This document shows positions 26,457 to 34,400 of a stretch of DNA of 62,874 nucleotides, piece after piece. How positions within the stretch are numbered: the stretch's first letter is position 1; each line of letters opens with the position of its first letter. A program made the translations under genes and the position numbers. This DNA comes from Chthoniobacteraceae bacterium. GTDB taxonomy: Bacteria > Verrucomicrobiota > Verrucomicrobiia > Chthoniobacterales > Chthoniobacteraceae. Location of the stretch: the NCBI GenBank assembly GCA_947476045.1, contig CANJNZ010000020.1, positions 1 through 62,874 of the forward strand, written 5' to 3'. Below the pieces are notes generated by a model, which was not told the DNA's origin, did not search any database, and saw only the letters and a program-made list of their open reading frames with translations.

Positions 26457-26660
26457 TTACTGGGCAAAATTGAAGCGTTGCTTCTTGGCCTTCGCGCGTT
26501 TCGCGCTGGCTTTTGCTTTGCGACGCGTCTTTTGCGTCGGCGTCTCGAAGGCGCGCAGACGGCGCACTTCATCCATGACCCCCTCGGTTTCGAGTTTGCT
26601 TTTCAGGCGCTTGATGGCGCGATCAATGGGTTCTCCTTTTCGGACTTGGACTTCTGGCAT
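26457..26660 (-). CDS. rpsU: 30S ribosomal protein S21
   Basis: 67 residues: PEVQVRKGEPIDRAIKRLKSKLETEGVMDEVRRLRAFETP is typical of bS21, and the C-terminus is a basic helix (RRKAKASAKRAKAKKQR). The protein sits near the 3' end of 16S rRNA and takes part in mRNA recognition. Unlike most genes here it has a clear purine-rich ribosome binding site (AAGGAGGGAAACC, read on the minus strand) just before ATG 26660. It is monocistronic with its own terminator. Confidence 0.96.
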   Translation of the reverse strand: MPEVQVRKGEPIDRAIKRLKSKLETEGVMDEVRRLRAFETPTQKTRRKAKASAKRAKAKKQRFNFAQ

Positions 26661-26739
26661 TTGTGGTTTCCCTCCTTTCGGGTGCAGGTTGCTAATTCGT
26701 AAATTGGAGGGTGATGGGTAGTCTCCATCGGAGGCTCCG

Positions 26740-29700
26740 TCAATGCTTGTTTCGCATCGGTGTCATCAAATGCTGATCGTGTGCCACGGCTGGTTTCCGA
26801 GGCTTCACGAAGTTTTGCACCCATTCGAGGAAGAGGTAAATCACTGGGGTGATGTAGAGTGTGAGGAGTTGGGAGACGAGGAGTCCTCCAACGATGGCGA
26901 TGCCGAGCGGGCGTCGGGCGTCGGAACCGGCGCCGATGCCGAGGGCGATGGGGAGCGTGCCCATGATGGCGGCCATGGTGGTCATCATGATGGGGCGGAA
27001 GCGGACGAGGCACGCTTCGAAGATGGCTTCTTTTGCGCTCTTGCCCTCGACGCGTTGTGCCTCCAGTGCGAAATCAATCATCATGATGGCGTTCTTTTTC
27101 ACGATGCCGATGAGGAGCAGGATGCCGACGAAGCCATACACGTTGACCTCGTAGCCGTAGAGTTTGAGAGCGAGCAGTGCTCCGAGGCCGGCTGAGGGCA
27201 GGCCGGAGAGGATGGTGATGGGGTGGATGAAGCTTTCGTAGAGGATGCCGAGGACGAGGTAGATGACGAGGACGGCCATGAGGAGGAGAAGGCCGATGCC
27301 TTGCAGCGAGGATTGAAATGCCTGAGCGGTTCCTTGGAATCCTGTGCTGATGCTTTCGGGCAGTTCCGGTTTTACGGCTTCTTCGATTTTCGGGATGGCG
27401 TCGCCGAGGGAGACGCCGGCTGCGAGGTTAAAGGAGAGTGTCACCGCAGGGAGCTGGCCGAGGTGTGTGATGGTGAGTGGGCCGGTATTTGTGCCCACTT
27501 TCGTCACGGCGCTGAGAGGAACCAGGCTGCCGATGCTGGAGCGGATGTAGAGCGTGTTGAGATCCACGGAGTCGCGCTGAAATTCGGGGAGCAACTCGAC
27601 GATCACCTGATACTGGTTCGTCGGTGTGTAAATGGTGGAGATTTGTCGCGAGCTGTAGGCATTCGCGAGGGCGGTTTCGATTTGTGCGGCGCTGACGTGC
27701 AGTGCGGAGGCTTTGTCGCGTTCGACGGTGACGAGCACCTGCGGATTGGTGATTTGGAGGTCGGAGGTCACGTCCATGAGTCCGGGGATGCTGCGCATTT
27801 TCGCCTCCACCCTCGGTGCTGCGGCGTAAAGTTCGGGGAGGTCGGGGCCGAAGAGTGTAAATTGATACTGGCTCTTGGTGAGTGTGCCGCCGAGGCGGAT
27901 GATGGGCACGACTTGGAGATAGACGCGCATGCCGGGGATGTCCGAGAGTTTTGGGCGGAGTTGCGCGATGATCTCGTCTGCCGACGGGCGTTTGTCGCGG
28001 GGCACGAGGTTTAGGAAAAGACGCCCGGTATTTGCAGTGGAAAGATTTGGGCCGCTGACGCCGATGGAGGACATGTAGCCTTCGATATACGGATTGCCCA
28101 CCAGCACGGCTGCGGCCTGTTGCTGCAACTCGCCCATCTTTTGAAACGACGCGCCCTGCGCCGCCTCGGTGGTGGCAAAAATTTGCCCCGTGTCCTCATT
28201 CGGGATGAAGCCCATCGGCATTGTCATGAACATCCAAGCCGTGGCCACTACGCTACCGAGCGCTACAGCCATCACGATGATCGGGTGACGCATCGCGCGC
28301 GTGAGCGTGATCCGGTAAAGTCGCAGCACTCCCTCAAAGACTCGCTCTGTCGCACGGAAAAAAAGCCCGTGTGTTTCGCGCCCCTTGTGCGCCTTGAGCA
28401 TTCGCGAGCACAGCATTGGTGTGAGCGTGAGCGAAATGAAACCCGAGATGAGAATCGCGACCGCGATCACCACGGCGAATTCATTCAACAAACGCCCGAG
28501 GATTCCTCCCATGAACAACACGGGGAGAAAGACAGCCACGAGCGAAAGCGTCATGCTTACGATGGTGAAGCCGATCTGTTTCGCGCCGAGCAAAGCGGCG
28601 GTCATCGGCTTTTCGCCAGCCTCGATGTGGCGCACGATGTTTTCCAGCACCACGATGGCGTCATCCACCACGAAGCCGACTGCAAGTGTGAGCGCCAGCA
28701 ACGAGAAATTATCCACGTTGAATCCCAGCAGATGCATCGCCATGAAGGTGCCGATTACCGAAAGCGGCATTGCCACCGATGGGATGATGGTCGCTCTGAC
28801 ATTGCGCAGAAAAAGGAAGATCACCGCGACGACGAGCACGATGGAGAGCACGAGGGTGAATTCCACTTCATGCACGCTGGCGCGGATGGACAGCGATTTA
28901 TCCGAGAGCACATCTACACTGACAGCCGGCGGGATTTGTGTGCGAAAAACCGGCATCAGTTTCTTCACGCCGTCCACCACGGCCACGGTGTTTGTGCCCG
29001 GCTGTTTTTGGATCGCCAGCACGATGCCGCGTGTCTGGCGGAACCAACTCGCGATTTTGTCGTTCTCCACGCTGTCAATGACGCGCCCGAGTTCTTCGAG
29101 ACGAATGGGGGAGCCATTGCGATAGGCGACGATCAATTTTCGGAAACCTGCTGCATCCGTGATTTGTCCCGAGGCCTGAATGGTGGTGGCTACGCTGGGG
29201 CCGTTCAGCGTGCCGGTAGGAAGATTTACATTTGCTTCCGAGATCGCCGCGACCACTTCATCAATTCCCAGATGTTTGCTGGCCAGCGCGCGCGGATCGA
29301 GTTGAGCGCGCACAGCGTATTTTTGTGGGCCGAAAATGCTCACCTGCGCGACGCCCGGCACCGTCGAGATGCGCTGTGCGATGAGCGTGTCGGCGAACTC
29401 ATTCACTTCCGAGAGCTGCATCGTCGGCGAAGTCACCGCGAGGTAAAGGATGGGGGAGTCCGCAGGATTCACTTTGCGAAAAGTTGGCGGGCTCGGCATT
29501 TCGCGCGGTAGCAACTTGATGGCGGTGCTGATCGCCGTCTGCACATCAAGAGCCGCAGCGTCTATGTCCCGGCTCAGCGCGAACTGGATCGTGATGCCCG
29601 TCGTGCCAAGCGAACTGCTCGAAGTCATCGAGTCTATCCCGGCGATAGTGCTGAACTGCCGCTCCAGCACTGTTGCCACGGACGATGCCATGGTTTCCGG

Positions 29701-29865
29701 GCTTGCTCCCGGAACGAATGCAGTGACTTGCAGCGTGGGGAAATCCACGTTCGGCAAGTCGCTCACCGGCAGTTTTTGAAACGCAAAGAGTCCGAAGCCG
29801 AGGATGGCCAGCATGAGCAGCGTCGTCATCACCGGCCTGCGGATGAATGGCTCGCTGATGCTCAT
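26740..29865 (-). CDS. RND multidrug efflux transporter, inner-membrane pump (MdtB/C-like HAE-1)
   Basis: 1041 residues, the normal length of HAE-1 family pumps. It starts SISEPFIRRPVMTTLLMLAILGFG, with DLPNVDFPTLQV and PGASPETMASSVATVLE as in MdtB/MdtC. Proton-relay residues are present: the Asp pair in VGFVVDDAIVVLENI (TM4) and the Lys in GIVKKNAIMMIDFA (TM10). Twelve membrane helices with two large periplasmic loops (after TM1 and TM7) are evident. It expels lipophilic drugs or metabolites using the proton gradient. Its start overlaps the adaptor stop by four bases. No TolC-like outer-membrane gene is nearby, so that component must be shared from elsewhere. Confidence 0.95.
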   Translation of the reverse strand: MSISEPFIRRPVMTTLLMLAILGFGLFAFQKLPVSDLPNVDFPTLQVTAFVPGASPETMASSVATVLERQFSTIAGIDSMTSSSSLGTTGITIQFALSRDIDAAALDVQTAISTAIKLLPREMPSPPTFRKVNPADSPILYLAVTSPTMQLSEVNEFADTLIAQRISTVPGVAQVSIFGPQKYAVRAQLDPRALASKHLGIDEVVAAISEANVNLPTGTLNGPSVATTIQASGQITDAAGFRKLIVAYRNGSPIRLEELGRVIDSVENDKIASWFRQTRGIVLAIQKQPGTNTVAVVDGVKKLMPVFRTQIPPAVSVDVLSDKSLSIRASVHEVEFTLVLSIVLVVAVIFLFLRNVRATIIPSVAMPLSVIGTFMAMHLLGFNVDNFSLLALTLAVGFVVDDAIVVLENIVRHIEAGEKPMTAALLGAKQIGFTIVSMTLSLVAVFLPVLFMGGILGRLLNEFAVVIAVAILISGFISLTLTPMLCSRMLKAHKGRETHGLFFRATERVFEGVLRLYRITLTRAMRHPIIVMAVALGSVVATAWMFMTMPMGFIPNEDTGQIFATTEAAQGASFQKMGELQQQAAAVLVGNPYIEGYMSSIGVSGPNLSTANTGRLFLNLVPRDKRPSADEIIAQLRPKLSDIPGMRVYLQVVPIIRLGGTLTKSQYQFTLFGPDLPELYAAAPRVEAKMRSIPGLMDVTSDLQITNPQVLVTVERDKASALHVSAAQIETALANAYSSRQISTIYTPTNQYQVIVELLPEFQRDSVDLNTLYIRSSIGSLVPLSAVTKVGTNTGPLTITHLGQLPAVTLSFNLAAGVSLGDAIPKIEEAVKPELPESISTGFQGTAQAFQSSLQGIGLLLLMAVLVIYLVLGILYESFIHPITILSGLPSAGLGALLALKLYGYEVNVYGFVGILLLIGIVKKNAIMMIDFALEAQRVEGKSAKEAIFEACLVRFRPIMMTTMAAIMGTLPIALGIGAGSDARRPLGIAIVGGLLVSQLLTLYITPVIYLFLEWVQNFVKPRKPAVAHDQHLMTPMRNKH

Positions 29866-31049
29866 GCCAATTTTTTCCAGCAGAGCATTTTCACGCTGCC
29901 TGACTGGCTGGTTGTTTTTTCAGGAATTGCAGCGGCCTTCTCGATGACCTTCGCACCGGGCACGACGCGCGACTGGCCGTTAATGATGATTTTCTCGCCC
30001 GCCTCCACGCCTCCACTGAGGATGCTTTCCTGTCCCACGGTGCGGACCACTGTGACGTTGCGCGTCTCAACGGTGGAATCCGCTTTCACCACAAAAATTT
30101 GCGTGCCGCGCTGGCCGCTGGTGACCGCCGGGCTTGGCACGACGATGGCATCGCGCTGTGTGTCCAGTCGAAGCACTACAACCACGAATGCGCCCGGCCA
30201 GAGAGTCGTGTCCTTGTTCGGAAAGCTGGCCTTCAGCGTGACAGTGCCGGTTGCCGCATCAACGGTATTGGCGATGAAAGCGAGAGCGCCTTCGCCAAGT
30301 GTGTGCCCGTCCTTCGGGTCGCGCGCGATGACAGGGAGCGTGCGCGCTTCCATGCCCCGGCGGATGTCCGCGAGGTTCTGTTCCGGCAGCGCGAACGTGA
30401 CGTAGATGGGGGAAAGCTGAACGACTGTAGTGAGCGGGAGATCGTCGCCGACTTTTATGAGATTGCCTTCGCGAAGCCGGATGGCGCCCGTGCGACCGTC
30501 GAGCGGTGACTCGATGGTGGTGTAGCCGACCTGAGTCTGCGCAATGAGCACGAGTGCCTCATCGGCTTTCACGATGGCATCTGCGCTTTCGACCTGAGTG
30601 CGGGCCTTGTCCAGTGCCTCCTGCACGCCGCTGCCCTTGGCGTCGAGTTGCTCCTGCCGTGCAAGTTCGCGGCGCGCATTCGCGGCCTGCGCACGGTCGC
30701 GCGCGAGGTTAGCCTCGGCCTGCGCGAGCTGTGTCTCGTAGAGCCTGGGCTGGACTGTAAAAAGCAGTTCGCCCTTTTTCACATCATCACCCTCCTTGAA
30801 GCTGACTTTGATCAGTTCTCCTCCGACTTGGGCCTTGATAGCGACGGAAGCGATGGGCTCGATGTTGCCAAAGGTGCGAAGGTCCAGCGGCATGTCCTTG
30901 CGCACGACGACCGCAGTGTTGACGGGAACAGGCGGCATCCCGGGCGGTTTGCCTTGCGAAGCGGCGTCCTTATTTCCGGGACAGCCGACAAGGAGAGCCA
31001 CGGCACAAACCGAGGTAAGAAAACGAATGAGAGCAGTCAGCGAGAGCAT
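29862..31049 (-). CDS. RND efflux periplasmic adaptor lipoprotein (MdtA/AcrA family)
   Basis: 395 residues from ATG 31049, which gives a lipoprotein signal ending VALLVGC (Cys23). A longer reading would overlap the marR gene in another frame. Membrane-fusion features: lipoyl half-motifs IASVAIKAQVGGELIKVSFKEGDDVKKGELLF and TTIESPLDGRTGAIRLREGNLIKVG, a coiled-coil hairpin between them (AEANLARDRAQAANARRELARQEQ), and the C-terminal beta-barrel TLWPGAFVVVVLRLD with VVPSPAVTSGQRGTQIFVV. It bridges the RND pump to the outer-membrane channel. It lies 4 bases after the regulator. Confidence 0.94.
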   Translation of the reverse strand: MLSLTALIRFLTSVCAVALLVGCPGNKDAASQGKPPGMPPVPVNTAVVVRKDMPLDLRTFGNIEPIASVAIKAQVGGELIKVSFKEGDDVKKGELLFTVQPRLYETQLAQAEANLARDRAQAANARRELARQEQLDAKGSGVQEALDKARTQVESADAIVKADEALVLIAQTQVGYTTIESPLDGRTGAIRLREGNLIKVGDDLPLTTVVQLSPIYVTFALPEQNLADIRRGMEARTLPVIARDPKDGHTLGEGALAFIANTVDAATGTVTLKASFPNKDTTLWPGAFVVVVLRLDTQRDAIVVPSPAVTSGQRGTQIFVVKADSTVETRNVTVVRTVGQESILSGGVEAGEKIIINGQSRVVPGAKVIEKAAAIPEKTTSQSGSVKMLCWKKLA

Positions 31050-31053
31050 GGCG

Positions 31054-31545
31054 TTAATCGTTGGTGTTTTTCTTTCCGGTCCCGGTGCTGCGGATCTCCG
31101 GCGGGTCGTCAAATATCGAACGCAATGCCTGCATCGCGCGTAATACCTCGGCCCGCACATCGGGTTGTAATTTCGCCAGATGTTCGGCGAGATACTGTTC
31201 CGCTGACTCAACCGCACGCTGGTAAATGCGCCGTCCGCCCGCATTGAGCTTGAGGGCAACACGCCGCCGGTCGCCCGTTCCAATCTCCCGGACCAAGAGC
31301 CGCGCGGCGACGAGGCCATCGACAAGCTTCGATGCAGCCGGAGGAGTGAGGCCCAGAAAAGCCGCGACGTCCGCGAGCATCGCACCCTCATTGCGCCCCA
31401 CAAAGGCTAGCGCCCGAAACTGTGGCATGGTGAGATCCGGACTACTCTCGCCCTGTGCGTGGGCGCGGAGAACGCGCATCACAAGCGGGACTGTCTCCAA
31501 GACCTCGGTTGCACACGGGCGGGCGGTGACGGTGGTTCGTTTCAC
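31054..31545 (-). CDS. MarR-family transcriptional regulator
   Basis: 163 residues from a GTG. The winged-helix core is LTMPQFRALAFVGRNEGAMLADVAAFLGLTPPAASKLVDGLVAARLLVRE, and the wing has IGTGDRRRVALKLNAGGRRIY. The DRRR(V/x)xLxLT element is the MarR hallmark. It heads a marR-adaptor-pump operon, so it most likely represses the operon and is released by a pump substrate. A 6-base inverted repeat lies just upstream of the start (31552-31574), suitable for autoregulation. Ligand unknown. Confidence 0.9.
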   Translation of the reverse strand: MKRTTVTARPCATEVLETVPLVMRVLRAHAQGESSPDLTMPQFRALAFVGRNEGAMLADVAAFLGLTPPAASKLVDGLVAARLLVREIGTGDRRRVALKLNAGGRRIYQRAVESAEQYLAEHLAKLQPDVRAEVLRAMQALRSIFDDPPEIRSTGTGKKNTND

Positions 31546-31551
31546 TTTGGA

Positions 31552-31574
31552 AATAGTGTCGGAAGGAAACTATT
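31552..31574. promoter_or_regulatory. Candidate MarR operator upstream of the efflux operon
   Basis: AATAGT (31552-31557) and ACTATT (31569-31574) form a perfect inverted repeat with an 11-base spacer, beginning six bases upstream of the marR start codon. On the minus strand a weak TTGTAG hexamer sits just upstream of it at -35-like spacing. MarR proteins often autorepress from such palindromes, but half-site and spacer are read from a single example only. Confidence 0.35.
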
Positions 31575-31668
31575 CTACAAGGGTGGAATTGCAGGCGTAG
31601 TGGTTGTTCCTGATCCTTAACCCCAATCCTCCCTGTGCTCTGAACCCCATTTTTTGAAGAAGGGGGAG

Positions 31669-31741
31669 AGCGGGCGAAGAGATTCGAACTCTCGACATTC
31701 TCGTTGGCAACGAGATGCTCTACCAACTGAGCTACGCCCGC
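31669..31741 (-). tRNA. tRNA-Gly (anticodon GCC)
   Basis: A 73-nt cloverleaf on the minus strand. The acceptor stem GCGGGCG pairs with CGCCCGC; the D arm is GCTC/GAGC with AGTTGGTA; the anticodon stem TCTCG/CGAGA encloses loop TTGCCAA (GCC); the T arm GAGAG/CTCTT encloses TTCGAAT. The discriminator is T and CCA is not encoded, so CCA must be added by nucleotidyltransferase. GCC reads GGC and GGU codons. Confidence 0.96.
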
Positions 31742-31838
31742 ATTACTGAGGCGCGGAAATTAGGCGAGTGTGCTCCAAACACGCAAGGGTTTTTTTCCGT
31801 GGATTGCACGAGGCGCTCGGAGTCGCGTAGCTTTGGGA

Positions 31839-32594
31839 ATGATTCGCTCTCTTGTTTTCACGCTGTCGCTCGGTCTTTTCACCGCTTCCAATGCTTTGGC
31901 TCTTTCGGACAAAGAGCTGGAATCCATCGGTCATCGTGTGTGGCAGAATGAATGTGCGGGGACTCGCGACGGGCTGACTTCGTGGAATTCGGGGGAGGGA
32001 TTTCCGTCGCTCGGGATCGGGCATTTCATCTGGTATCCCAAAGGCGTGAGCGGGCCGTTTGAGGAAAGTTTTCCGGCGCTGGTGCAGTTCTTCGCGGCGA
32101 ATGGCGTGAAGGTTCCCGCGTGGCTGCGTGGTGAATGTCCGTGGGCTACGCGTGCGGAATTTAATGCCGACCTGCGCGGTGCGCGGCTGACTGAGTTGCG
32201 CGAGTTACTAGCGGGCACTGTGCGTTTGCAAAGTCGCTTCCTGGCCCAGCGGATGGAGGCTGCCTTGCCGAAGTTGCTCGCCGCTGCGCCTGCCGCAAAA
32301 CGTGATGCGGTGCGGAGGAATTTCGAGCGGCTTGCTGCGAGCGGGAAGGGGACGTTTGCGCTGATTGACTACGTAAATTTCAAAGGCGAAGGCACGAATC
32401 CGAAGGAACGCTACAAGGGCGAAGGCTGGGGATTGCTGCAAGTCATCGAGGGGATGGCGGAGGATGTTTCGCCGTGCCGCGCGTTCAGCGATTCCGCCGC
32501 TCGCGTGTTGACTCGCCGCGTGAAGAATGCGGAAAACGATGAGTCGCGCTGGCTGAAGGGTTGGATGAACAGGGTTCGCTCTTACGCGGAATAA
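31839..32594 (+). CDS. Secreted protein of unknown function with a lysozyme-like N-terminal motif
   Basis: 251 residues from ATG 31839, which starts a signal peptide (MIRSLVFTLSLGLFTASNALA). The mature N-terminus ESIGHRVWQNECAGTRDGL, then SWNSGEGFPSLGIGHFIWYP, has an early Glu and a later (L/T)GIGH motif, reminiscent of phage T4-type lysozymes (E...TIGIGH). The C-terminal part (ALIDYVNFKGEG, YKGEGWGLLQVIEGM, ESRWLKGWMNRV) looks like a conserved full-length family with no name I can give. Peptidoglycan hydrolysis is therefore only a hypothesis. It is adjacent to malQ (51 bases), with no functional link apparent. Confidence 0.7.
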   Translation: MIRSLVFTLSLGLFTASNALALSDKELESIGHRVWQNECAGTRDGLTSWNSGEGFPSLGIGHFIWYPKGVSGPFEESFPALVQFFAANGVKVPAWLRGECPWATRAEFNADLRGARLTELRELLAGTVRLQSRFLAQRMEAALPKLLAAAPAAKRDAVRRNFERLAASGKGTFALIDYVNFKGEGTNPKERYKGEGWGLLQVIEGMAEDVSPCRAFSDSAARVLTRRVKNAENDESRWLKGWMNRVRSYAE

Positions 32595-32645
32595 ACGCGA
32601 CGCCGGGGTGGCGTTTTCATTTCGGCAATCGGGAATCAAAACAAG

Positions 32646-34331
32646 ATGGATAAAGTATCTGAGCAAGCAGTCGCAGGAGTTCTCGCGCCGCTTTTCGCGC
32701 TGCGGAGCGAAAATGATTTTGGCTGCGGCGACACTGGCGCGCTGCGTGGATTCATCGAATGGGCGGCTGCACACGGTTTTCGATGTGTGCAGCTTTTGCC
32801 CGTGAATGAAACGGGCGCGGACCACAGCCCCTACAATGCAATCAGCTCCGTTGCCATCGAGCCGACGACGATTGACCTCACGGCGCTGCCCGACTTCCTG
32901 CCTTCTGAAATTGCCGAGCACAATGAGTCCATCAGCGCCGGGCCTGTGCGCTGGCGTGTGGTGAAAGCGACCAAACGCAAGCTGCTGCTGCGGGCTTTTG
33001 CGAATTTCACCGAGCGGCACTGGGAGGCCAATGACACGCGCGCACGGCAGTTCGCCGCTTTTGTAAAAGCAGAGTCCGCTTGGCTCGATGCCTATTCGCT
33101 TTTCCGCGTGCTCGCAGAACGTCATGGCAGCGAGCAGTGGGACGAGTGGCCGCCGGAGGTGTGCTCGTTTTCCGCCGCGCGCAAGTGGTTGGCCTCGCAG
33201 CGAAATGGCTCGGCAATCGGGCAGGAGATTCGCTTCGTCCAATACGTGCAGTGGATCGCATTTACGCAATGGCGTGAGGTGCGTCAGTTCGCCAGCGAGC
33301 GCGGTGTCGTGCTGATGGGTGATGTCCCGTTTGGCGTGAATTTCTACAGCGCGGACGTGTGGGCGCAGCCGGAGTTGTTCAACCTCGATTGGTCCGGTGG
33401 CGCGCCGCCGGAGCCTGCGTTTGCGGACGATGAATTTACCCGGCGCTGGGGGCAAAATTGGGGCGTCCCGCTTTACCGCTGGCCTGCACATCGTGCGAGC
33501 GGCTTTGCGTGGTGGCGGCAGCGTGTGCGCAAAATCGAGGAAGCGTTTCACCTTTTCCGCATAGACCACGTGCTTGGCTTTTATCGCATCTACGGCTTTC
33601 CGTGGCGTCCACAGCGCAATGCAGAATTCGCCAAGCTCACCATCGAGGAAGCCCTCGCGCGCACTGGCGGCGAACTCCCTCACTACATCGAGCACGCCGA
33701 CGACTCGCCCGAGCATTGCGCCGCCAATTGCGCGCAAGGTGAGGAATTTCTCCGCGTGTTGCAAAGTGAAGTGGGCCCGAGTGCGCTTGTCGGCGAGGAT
33801 CTCGGCACTGTTCCGCATTACGTGCGACCGAGTCTGCTCTCGCTGGGCATCCCCGGCTTCAAAGTGCCGCAGTGGGAAAAAGAACCCGATTCGCGTCTCA
33901 CTCCCGGCTCGGACTACACGCCGTGCAGTATCGCCACCTACGCCACGCACGACCACGAGCCGCTCCGCGCGATGTGGACGCGCTGGATGTCTATCATCGC
34001 CGCCGCGCTCGAAGAACCTGAGCGCCTTGCCACCGAGCGCGACAACGCATGGCGCGAAGCACGCCGCCTCGCTGCATGGGCCGGTTTTGAAGTCCCCCAC
34101 ATCATGGATTTCGACGAAGTCCACGAGTTCCTCATCGCCGCGCTTTTCCGCAGCCGCTCGCGTTTCGCCATCGTCATGATTACCGATCTGCTCGGCACCG
34201 ACCAGCGATTCAACGTCCCCGGCACCGTCGCCGCCGACAACTGGAGCGCGCGTCTCCCCGAAGACTGGGCCACGATTTACGCTGGGAAAATACAACGCAT
34301 TTCCGCACTCGTGACCGCCAGCGGGCGATGA
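32646..34331 (+). CDS. malQ: 4-alpha-glucanotransferase (amylomaltase)
   Basis: 561 residues, GH77 family. It transfers maltosyl or longer alpha-1,4-glucan segments between glucans in glycogen and maltodextrin metabolism, in the cytosol. The N-terminal ALRSENDFGCGDTGALRGFIEWAAAHG and LLPVNETGADHSPYNAISS are diagnostic. The catalytic nucleophile Asp307 lies in FRIDHVLGFYRIYGFP and the acid/base Glu384 in VGEDLGTVP; ATHDHEPLRAMW supplies the third acidic residue. It is longer than the E. coli-unrelated plant-type enzymes (about 500-520), with extra sequence in the middle. The following peptidase gene starts 69 bases later. Confidence 0.95.
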   Translation: MDKVSEQAVAGVLAPLFALRSENDFGCGDTGALRGFIEWAAAHGFRCVQLLPVNETGADHSPYNAISSVAIEPTTIDLTALPDFLPSEIAEHNESISAGPVRWRVVKATKRKLLLRAFANFTERHWEANDTRARQFAAFVKAESAWLDAYSLFRVLAERHGSEQWDEWPPEVCSFSAARKWLASQRNGSAIGQEIRFVQYVQWIAFTQWREVRQFASERGVVLMGDVPFGVNFYSADVWAQPELFNLDWSGGAPPEPAFADDEFTRRWGQNWGVPLYRWPAHRASGFAWWRQRVRKIEEAFHLFRIDHVLGFYRIYGFPWRPQRNAEFAKLTIEEALARTGGELPHYIEHADDSPEHCAANCAQGEEFLRVLQSEVGPSALVGEDLGTVPHYVRPSLLSLGIPGFKVPQWEKEPDSRLTPGSDYTPCSIATYATHDHEPLRAMWTRWMSIIAAALEEPERLATERDNAWREARRLAAWAGFEVPHIMDFDEVHEFLIAALFRSRSRFAIVMITDLLGTDQRFNVPGTVAADNWSARLPEDWATIYAGKIQRISALVTASGR

Positions 34332-34400
34332 ATGATTTTCGCCACAGCGCGGTGCATCCTTGCTCGCGGCGGGCAGTCGTGCCATTTCCACCGCCCTCGC

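Noticed and set aside
28120-29511. Plus-strand open frame (463 codons) inside the RND pump gene
   Set aside because: His/Asp/Arg-rich sequence without any motif; the RND protein is intact and full length on the minus strand.
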